Source: Tetracladium setigerum
Lineage: Eukaryota > Ascomycota > Leotiomycetes > Helotiales
Direction of reading: 5' to 3'
Length of the DNA: 64,000 nucleotides
NCBI GenBank assembly: GCA_031472005.1
Contig: PZJY01000009.1
Span: 2,294,001 to 2,358,000 of the forward strand
Under the pieces are notes generated by a model. That model did no database searches. It saw only the letters and a program-made list of their open reading frames with translations, and was not told where the DNA came from. A program made the position numbers and the translations under genes. The stretch's first letter is position 1, and each line of letters starts with the position of its first letter. Below are positions 56,016 through 64,000 of the stretch, piece after piece.

Positions 56016-57362
56016 TTATTCCACTATAGTTAATGGGAGAGCCTTCTTCTTCTTCTTATCCTTCCACTTCTTTTTCTTGTTCTGTGGTCCACGCAGAAAA
56101 GAGTCCAAGCTGAGGCCACGGAATTGATCTTCTACAGACTTCAATGATGCCTCGATCATCTCTTTAACTCCATGATTGAAGCTCTGGTAATGAGTCCGTT
56201 GAGTGCACATATCTAAGATGTGCATTTTCCGGATCTGAATTGCTAGATCACGAAGTACTATGCCATGATATGGAACATCGGGCCGTGGCCAAATCCCAAG
56301 AACCGCCGAACCTTTAAGCAACGGGCCGAGCACATTGGCGTCACAAGCCTGATCCCCACCCCTAGAGCAGATGATTTTCGCGGTTAAGTATGTGTTGATG
56401 CGATCGTGCACAGCCGTGATGATGTTACCAATTGCTTTGACACGGTGTTCCTGAATCTTGTCTAACAGAAATAAGTGGTAATCACAATTGAGAGTGAGGT
56501 CTCGTAAACTTACTGGTTATAGGGAGGGGAATCGGGATATCCTCATGGTCTATACTATCGATGGATTTGCTGTCACATTCACATATTAAAATTTGGGTGA
56601 GCGTGAAGAACGCGTCTCTCTGATGGAAAACCCAAGAGATGAACAGCCAGGGTACCACATCAGGAGTGTAGCTCTTCGGGAATGTCTTCTCTTTCAGATT
56701 GGCTACCCAAGTATCTGAAAAAAGCTCCACGACTTCATGTAAAGCGTAGTAATCCACCAATTTTGCCAGTTTACTCAAAGTGTCCAGGTTGACAACGCGT
56801 GGGACTTTTCGCGTCATCCCATGGACAATATGCATCAAGATAATCAACGCTTCTGGGTCATCCGATAATGGGATCGTCAAACTCTCTTGCGAACGAAGTG
56901 CATTGCCTTCAGCGAATTTGTTAGGATCTAGCATCACATTGAAAACCGATGATGCAAGAACCAGATGCCTAGATGACACCCGTAAGTAGATATTCTGGGT
57001 GTTGTCAAACGTTGCATCGTCCTCCCGCTCTGGCTCGGGTGCTCTTCCATCTATCGCAACATTGCTCCTGGCATGATCGATAAACGTCTCCTGGGGTGAT
57101 ATCGTCGTCGGTGTGGTAAATCCTCCGCCATTTGCCTCAGGTTCGAGGGGTTCTTGGTGGTCATCAGGTTCCAATAGTGATTGACTGGTTACAGGTGTTT
57201 CTGCGCGTGGCATCTTTTGCTTATATGGGACATCTGAGCGATATGCTAAACATTTGTAGGACAACATACGAGCCGTAAGATCACGTCACCCTGCGGATCA
57301 AATACCACTTCCTCATCAAACGAAATTGCACTCGGTCGTTCCTCATGCTGTATGTGTGCCAT
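56016..57362 (-). CDS. BTB/POZ-domain protein
   Basis: Exons 57362-57270, 57219-56514 and 56461-56016 give 414 residues. FDPQGDVILRL opens the BTB fold, interrupted by a low-complexity insert of about 80 residues, then YLRVSSRHLVLASSVFNVML, a helix pair containing EALIILMHIVHG, TLSKLAKLVDYYAL and a helical C-terminal half. Fungi carry many such BTB proteins of unknown partner; there is no MATH or Kelch domain. The C-terminus is a Lys-rich patch (KKKKWKDKKKKK). The first exon ATG (57362) follows a stretch without an earlier ATG in frame. Confidence 0.8.
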
Positions 57363-58098
57363 ATTTTCCGTATTTTGAACTGCTCTTCTTGCGCACACCG
57401 GTATCAAGGGTTCTGTAGATGGTGATGCGTGGCCTTGCGTTGGGGTCAATAGAAAGTGTACAAAATGGACAGAAGAGATTAATTTTGTAACTTAGGAAAG
57501 AGCCATTAAGGTATGCGGACGTAGTGTCACTAGGCAGCTAACCAAAGATCAAGATCAGAATAATCGTCTGCTAGGATTTTGTCGTGACGGGAACTTTCTC
57601 AAAATCGGCCTCTTGAGTGTGCAGACGTGGCACCTATAGAGTTTCTCGGAGTATATCGTGGGAACGGGGAATGTCATTGGTGGCGCCTAGTGTCCTCAGG
57701 CTACAATGTAATAACAAGAACAGCTCAATGGAATATTTCTAGTGCTAATTTTAATATCTTGGCATTATAGCTCAAAATAAAATCAAAGACTTCACAAAGA
57801 GCAAGCCGATTTCGAAGCCGACTGTAATTTAATGTGAGAATGTGAGAATGAACAAGCTTTTCCGACATCCTGCAGAAAGAAGCTTGTGCTGTGCTGTGCT
57901 GTGCTGTGCTGTGCTTTAGCCTTTGGGGGAGGAGGGGGCTCAGCTCGTAGCGTCAGGTTGGAAAGGAAGTCTGAGGCAGTGACGTTAGGTGCCTTAAGGT
58001 CAGGCCGTCAGACCCGTGCCGGCCGCACGCAGCCATGTGTGAAAGTGAAAGTGAAAGTGAAAGAAAGCCCTGGCACTACAGTATTTGAGGTGGGAAGT

Positions 58099-58131
<33 letters not shown>

Positions 58132-60601
58132 CTAGTAGATTTCAATAGATATTTAATTATTAGTTCGGTTGGTTGTAGGTACTGTACTGGTACTGTAGGT
58201 GCCTAAGCAGTTTAACACATGAAAAAAATATAATTTCTGAAATAAACAAAAATGATAGTTGGGCGTGGAGTGGGAGTGGGGGAATTGGCTTTTTGATGGC
58301 AAAAAAAGCTAGATAGACACTCGATCGAAGGTACGCACTGTCTTTCCTTTTGCGATCATGATGGCAAATTGGGTTTTTGATGGTGAAAAAGCTAGATACT
58401 CATGATGGCAGGGTTGAATGAATTGAGTTGGGTTGGATTGGAAGGGGGAACTCTACAGTTGGCTATGGTATTCATTGATGAGGGATGAGAAATGAGGTGA
58501 GAAACGAAAGGAATATAGAGAAGGTGAGATGAAACTTGGAACTTTGAAGAAATTTTTTGTTTTTTTTGTTTTAAGAAACAGGTCTAGTAGTGCTAGTTTT
58601 TCCTAGAGGGAGGCGATAGTATAGTATGAATAAGGTATCAGTTGAATCCAGTTGTAAAGTATACCTATTATGTATAGTAAGGTGAAGTGCTAGTCAGATC
58701 TTTAGGAGCCGGGCAGTACAGTACAGTAGTAGTAGTAGTAGTGCACTGGTAATAATAATGATGATGGATGATTGGGATGAACATTTTTGTATGCGTGAAT
58801 TATTTGTTGCGATAATAATGAGGAAGAGGCGACTTTTTTGGTGCCGAAGTTCCGGATGTGAATGTTAGTTGAGTACTGACTGGCTTGACTGGATAGTCAG
58901 TCGGACGAAGAGGGAAATGAAAAGAAAAGAAAGGGGATGTGATAAGTCAGTAGGAGTGTATGAAGGGGTTTCAGAGACGCAGGCGAGTTTGTTGTTGCCT
59001 TGTATATATTATAATAAGTCTTACATTCACAGCTGGAGATGGAGATGGAGAGGTATTCCTGGCGGGGTCGGTTCTCAAACCGATATGAGGCAGGGCAGGG
59101 CAGGGCAGGGCAGGGGGCATCCGCTTAGTTGAGGGGCGTCGGGCGGCGGGTGGTGCCAAGAGATGGGATGCAGTAGCCGAGTGTCAATACAGGAAGGACA
59201 GAAGAAGAGAAGAGCCGTAGCGTGTTGGGATATGTCCGTTGGAAGAAGAATATCTTGCTTGATACATGGGACGGAAGAATTAAAAGGATCATGGGTAGAT
59301 ATATGTGAATATGTGATCCATATGATCTATATTTGAAGTCCATGCAAATGGGTCACTCGTCCACTTCCCTCTCAACTCAAGGGTCGAGATCTCCCACCTT
59401 CCATCTGACCACCCCGCTATCAACACCCTGCAACTTCCGACTCTGCTTCTTCCCCACGAGACGCGCCATTTTCTGTTGAATACCTGATGGATGGAAGGAT
59501 GTCTGTATGGATGGATACAGTCCTCCATATGCACAGTACAATATCGTGCATCGCATCGCAGCGCATGCCATGCCTTCTCACCAGCTAATAGGCCCATTTT
59601 CCACTTCTCGGGATCCCATTCTAGAACTTCGGTACGTCACTAGGCGCATTCTGTGTGGTGCGGTTGAATGCCTCTCTCTTACGGTCTAGCCTCTTACTAT
59701 CTTACTCGGAAAACCAAGTAGGAAACTAGCAAGTAGCAAGCCTTCGGCGGAGAAGGAATACTCCGTATGGGAATAGTAATGGGTGGATGGGATTTGTACT
59801 GTAACTGTACCCCCACTACTTACTACTACACGTAAAATACCCAATTATGTCCTCCGCAGAGTAGAGTAGACCCTTTCCCCTTTTACTCTCAAACACTAAT
59901 TAGCAACTTTCCCTTCCTTTTGCCCTTTTGCCCTTTACCCTTTATAGTAGCAATAATAACAACGCTCTACAAGCCCCTTCCTGTCAGTTCTGATACACTT
60001 TCTTTTCCGTCTGCCTCTCAGCCGAAGAAGGGCCACATCCCATCCCATCCCCACACGGTCTGCCCTGGTCCATGTTCATTTCATGTTAAAGTAGGAAGTT
60101 CATCCACCCGACGGGACACTACACTACACTACCAGCTACTACTACTACTACTACAATCACTACTACACGATTTATTATTGACCTTCCCAAAACGACCATT
60201 CATATACCCTGCGCCCTTCACACTTCTTCTTACTCCCTCTTCCTTCTCTCTCCTCTTCCTCCTTCTTCTTCCTCTCTAGACTCACGGTACAATACAATTG
60301 ACCCTCTCTCAATCACCTGAAACCCCTTGATTGTTGTCCACCTTTCCCAACGACAACCTCTGGTTACATGTTGGAAACACTGGCCAGTCTCTGCGCAACA
60401 GAAGAAACATCACAAGCAATGCGCGCGCATCTTTCCCTCACTGAGTAAGAAAACAAGAGACCAACAGCAGCAGCAGCAGCCATAGAGTACACTGGCATCC
60501 CACTTCCAAAACAACCACCACCACCACACAGTCTCGCACACCGACCACCTCACCTTCCCTTCCCAATCTTTTCTTCGTTTTCCCCCTCCCAAACCAGCGG
60601 A
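57363..60601. other. 3.2-kb intergenic region rich in simple repeats
   Basis: The long upstream region of the BTB and PKA genes carries arrays of TGTGC (57887-57914), GTGAAA (58038-58063), GA (58100-58131), AGT (58720-58743), GGGCA (59090-59116) and CTA (about 60136-60151). The last 350 bases are C/T- and CA-rich. Open frames here are products of these repeats. No gene or mobile element recognised. Confidence 0.6.
58038..58131 (+). repeat. Two adjacent microsatellites, (GTGAAA)n and (GA)n
   Basis: Four GTGAAA units at 58038-58063 are followed 36 bases later by an interrupted GA run at 58100-58131. Confidence 0.85.
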
Positions 60602-62446
60602 ATGAAATTCGCAACGCTCGCCCACGTCGTGCACAGTCTCCACCAACCCTCCTCCTCCTCCTCCTCCACCACATCCTCCTCACATCACAACCGCAGCACA
60701 TCCTCGACATCCTCACGCAGTCCCAGCACGACGACCTCCTCCTCCGCGACATCGACGACTTCCTCCTTGCGCTCCTCCTTCCGGCGCAAATCCTCCAAGA
60801 TGACGTCGGCGCAGACGGCAGCGGTAGCGACAAACGAAAAACAATTCATTGCGCGCTTTGCGGAACAGCGCACGCCGCTGCCGCCAGACGAGGTGCAGAT
60901 GGATCCGAGGAATAAGGAGTTGGGTCGGAGTTCGAGAGCTTTGACGGTGAAGGATTTCGATCTGGTAAAGACGTTGGGTACTGGTGAGTTAGGAATTGGC
61001 TTGTTTTTCTTTGGGTTTGAATTGCAATGCAATGCAACGCCTTTTGCGATGCGAATCGCATTTCTGCAATTGGCAGATCGACATTAAGACGATATTGTAC
61101 TGATCAAGACCTTTGTGGTTCTTTCTTCACAGGCACGTTTGCGAGAGTCTGGCTCGTGCGATTGGCGCAACCGGCTGAACAAGATAGAGAGAAGGTTTAT
61201 GCATTAAAGGTTTTACGGAAAGCAGATGGTTTGTCTTTAAATTTCTTTGCTCCCTCTTTCATCCTTCGTCGCATCAGAAAGAAACGTTCTGGCTGACCAT
61301 GTACAATGCTCAGTAATCAAACTCAAGCAAGTCGATCATGTAAATCACGAACGCAGCGTCCTCGCAGACGTGGCAGGTCACCCATTTATCACAACCCTAA
61401 TAACTTCCTTCTCCGACCACGACTCACTTTATATGCTCCTCGACTACTGCCCCGGCGGCGAAGTCTTCTCCTACCTGCGCAAAGCCAAACGCTTCCCGGC
61501 CGCCACCTCCCAATTCTACGCTGCGGAAATCGTTCTGATCTTGGAATTCCTCCACGAGCGAGAAGGTGTCGCATACCGAGATTTAAAACCCGAGAATCTA
61601 CTCCTGGACGCTGATGGTCATATCAAATTGGTGGATTTTGGATTCGCGAAGCGGTTGGGGACCAGTAAGCTAAAATCCCGTTCACTCGCTTCCAAACTGC
61701 GGTTGTTCGGCGGCCCGCAGAAGGTGGAGGAGGAGTTATCCAGTCCTTCCTCCTCCTCCTCTTCTTCCTTCTCTGCCTCTAGTGCCAAGAGGAATGCGGA
61801 ATGGGACAGTGGCAGTTCTGGCGATAATGGGTGTGGAACACCAGTTGACTTTTCGTCAGGGGAAACATACACGCTGTGCGGCACCCCGGAATACCTCGCG
61901 CCCGAAGTCATTCAATCTAAAGGCCACACTACCGCCGTGGACTGGTGGGCTTTGGGAATCTTGATCTACGAGTTCCTGACTGGCTATCCACCATTTTGGA
62001 ATCAAAATCCCATCGAGATTTACAAACAGTACTTAAACCTCTCTCCCCTCACCCTCCTCCCTCATCCAACTTTTTTTTATAGATAAACTAACAAATAGAA
62101 AATTAGAATCGTAACCAAACCCGTAACCTTCCCCCCAGCCTCCGAAGTCGCCCTCCCGGCTGCAACCAAAGACATCATCCGCGCCTTCTGCACCATCGAT
62201 CGCTCCAAGCGTCTCGGCAACATCTCCGGCGGCGCGGCGCGCGTCAAGGAACACCCGTACTTTGAGGGCGTGAACTGGGATGATGTGTATTATCGACGAA
62301 GCAGGGGCCCCATCATTCCGAACGTGAGGTGGGCGGGTGATAGCAGTTGCTTTGATACGTATCCTGATGAGGTGGTTAAGGGTGGGAGTTATGGGTATAC
62401 GGATGAGTTGAGGAAGAAGTGGGATGGGTGTTTTGCTGATTTTTAG
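60602..62446 (+). CDS. cAMP-dependent protein kinase catalytic subunit (fungal second type), with an in-frame activation-loop intron
   Basis: Exons 60602-60983, 61133-61228, 61314-61664, 61860-62028 and 62107-62446 give 445 residues. After a Ser/Thr-rich N-terminus (about 70 residues) the AGC kinase core shows GTGTFARVWLVR, ALKVL, ERSVLADVAGHPFI, YCPGGEVFSYL, YRDLKPENLLLD, DFGFAKR, TYTLCGTPEYLAPEV, WWALGILIYEFLTG, then RLGNISGGAARVKEHPYF and a C-terminal tail ending WDGCFADF. It phosphorylates Arg-Arg-x-Ser sites when cAMP frees it from the regulatory subunit. Between DFG and TYTLCGT the genomic frame is continuous through 65 Ser-rich codons. GTAAGC at 61665 and TCAG ending 61859 delimit them exactly, and splicing gives FAKRLGTRETYTLCGT, so I treat them as an intron. 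Confidence 0.9.
61665..61859 (+). other. 195-nt in-frame, stop-free intron (exitron-like) in PKA
   Basis: The donor is GTAAGC and the acceptor TTTCGTCAG. The length is a multiple of three with no stop in frame, so retention would insert 65 residues, including SSPSSSSSSSFSASSA, into the activation loop ahead of the phosphorylated Thr. Confidence 0.65.
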
Positions 62447-62542
62447 AGAGGCGGGGGAAGAGAGAGATTTGAGATGTCAGATTCCGAGATTATGAGATCT
62501 AAAGAGCAGAGGACAGATACGATGCGGATCAACCAGAGAGCG

Positions 62543-62544
<2 letters not shown>

Positions 62545-62596
<52 letters not shown>
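62545..62596 (+). repeat. (GA)n microsatellite
   Basis: About 26 GA units, near perfect, downstream of the PKA stop codon. Confidence 0.9.
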
Positions 62597-62601
<5 letters not shown>

Positions 62602-63202
62602 GGGGTAATTCATCGATTAACCCGCGCAACTACCTCCTAGAGCCACCATAAAAACAAAGTACATACAACGAACGAACGGACATAAACGAAACGAACGACA
62701 GGGAGACTCAGCATTTGTGCATACATACGAAAGGAAGGGAGCATGTTGGGGATGAATGGGGTTGGGGTTTGGGAAACGGGGGAAGCATGAAGCATTAAAG
62801 GCGTTTTTAAGGGGAGGGGATTTGCTTTATTTGTATCAATGGTGTGGTTGGGTTGGGAAGGGAAAGTCGTTGTTTGGGATATGGACATATAAAGTCAGAG
62901 AGGAGTTTGTGGATATAGTGAAGTTACAAATCGGTATTCATGAAATGGAATACAATACAATACGATTTATAATAATCCCCCTTCTTTGCATTCTTGGGTA
63001 TCTACCCACCAAGGTGTGTAGGTAGGTAGGCAGAGATTCATAATTTATTTACCCGTTATATCTATCGATTTACCTACTACTTATACCTCAGATATCATAG
63101 GTAACTAATTTGTACGTCTCCAACATACCCTCGATACAGTATAATAACATGTCAACATGCAAAAAAAACAAAGAACATGCAAAAATCAAAATTGAGGGAG
63201 GG

Positions 63203-63237
63203 GAACCAACAACTAACCAACCAACCAACCAACCAAC
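63203..63237 (+). repeat. (CAAC)n microsatellite
   Basis: Seven or eight tetramer units, the first ones imperfect. Confidence 0.85.
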
Positions 63238-64000
63238 CCTCTCGCCTAGAGATTATTGCGACATCCATGCCAAGGAAACCATACACGATGGATTTATAAC
63301 CAAAAACAACCAGTAGGTAGTCAACAACCCACAAACAACAACACCCCGCCCGCACAAAATCTTAGGGTACCTATACTGTATCTGTATCTATCCCACACGG
63401 ATGTACAGTAGTGGGGTAGGGTAATGCTCATAAAACTATATTTTATTGATTTTTATTGCTAATATATGCCTCTACAAACTGCTTACCTTACCTATTACCA
63501 AGACAAGAATAAAAATAAACCCCACTGAATAATCGGTGGTGACTGGTGAGATAGGTTTTCGGTCGGTTTCGGTCCTTCGGTCTTTAGTTTTGAGTGAGAG
63601 AGAGAGAGAGTTTTATCTCTCCGAAAGGGCTTTGATAAGAAAAGGAAAAGTCTCCGACTACTTACTGATCACCTGCATTTTTTTTGGGTGTTTTGTATTA
63701 TTAAGACCTAGAAGTTCTTGGGGAATGGGCAACTACTGGGGCTGGATTGGACTGACTCATGCAGTGCAACCCGGTGTAGTGGGAGTACGGATAACTGTAG
63801 ATTTGGATGGGTGGTAGTTTGGGTACAGTAATGCAGTTTTACTGTACATTGACTTGAGGGGGGTGGAGGGGAAGGGGGAGGGGGGAGATATATAAATGAA
63901 TGACTGCCCGCTCTGGCAGGAGGTTTTTCGTTTTTGTTTTGTTTTGTCAAATGGTAGGTAAGATATTTCTGCGATCTTTTTGGAGAGTGAAAGGCAACTT

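Larger units (their letters stand above)
62447..64000. other. Intergenic region with microsatellites, to window end
   Basis: This is the 3' flank of PKA. A long (GA)n tract lies at about 62545-62596 and a (CAAC)n tract at about 63203-63237. TACCTACC-type motifs occur at 63000-63080. No gene recognised before the window edge. Confidence 0.6.

Noticed and set aside
57886..58206. 106-codon open frame
   Set aside because: It is made of TGTGC, GTGAAA and GA microsatellites and has no protein-like composition.

Overview
The window looks like nuclear DNA of a filamentous ascomycete (Pezizomycotina; Leotiomycetes is my best guess from general resemblance of the proteins, not from a search). The reasons are short GT-AG introns of about 40-130 bp with CTAAC/CTGAC-type branch sites, gene-dense stretches of housekeeping genes broken by AT-rich gene-poor blocks, many simple repeats, and a set of recognisably fungal proteins (Med17, Isn1, Mcp1, Vma11, NC2 beta, a Rom2-type RhoGEF, PKA, a DUF4336 protein). 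I see no prokaryotic, viral or organellar features and no tRNA or rRNA gene.

Layout. 0-13.4 kb is gene-rich: a Ser/Thr-rich GPI-type surface protein cut by the window edge (+), a PARP-type zinc-finger protein with a Lys/Glu-rich tail (+), Mediator subunit 17 (-), 6-phosphofructokinase (+) and the IMP 5'-nucleotidase Isn1 (+). 13.4-24 kb is an AT-rich, repeat-laden island with LTR-like relics and a decayed membrane-protein gene. It also holds a secreted, GPI-anchored M43 (pappalysin-type) metallopeptidase and an SMI1/KNR4-domain (SUKH) gene with a C-to-T type nonsense codon near its end. 24.2-29.5 kb carries two diverged paralogues in tandem, of a fungal family I cannot name; one keeps a possible Cys/His/Asn-Asp catalytic set and the other has lost most of it. 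29.9-44 kb is compact housekeeping: MCP1, a C2H2 finger protein, a small membrane protein, PRP38, ETR1, NC2 beta, mitochondrial ribosomal protein mS45, a tyrosine phosphatase, a CCDC97-like protein and V-ATPase subunit c'. 44.4-64 kb has longer spacers: a DEP-DH-PH-CNH RhoGEF, a coiled-coil membrane protein with a 36-bp minisatellite, a DUF4336 protein, a BTB protein and a PKA catalytic subunit.

Two things matter to anyone using this sequence. First, six places in five genes need one extra G or C inside a G/C run of 4-6 bases to restore a conserved frame (MED17, PFK twice, ISN1, the first paralogue, the coiled-coil protein). That is the signature of homopolymer under-calling rather than of six independent mutations, so the gene models below bridge these points. 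Second, two introns are open in frame with their host exons: intron 1 of NC2 beta (a Lys-rich reading frame) and a 195-nt in-frame intron in the PKA activation loop. Either could give a longer isoform.

The genes do not form one pathway. They are the usual fungal mix of transcription (MED17, NC2 beta), splicing-related (PRP38), glycolysis and purine turnover (PFK, ISN1), mitochondrion (ETR1, mS45, MCP1), vacuole (VMA11) and signalling (RhoGEF, PKA) functions.
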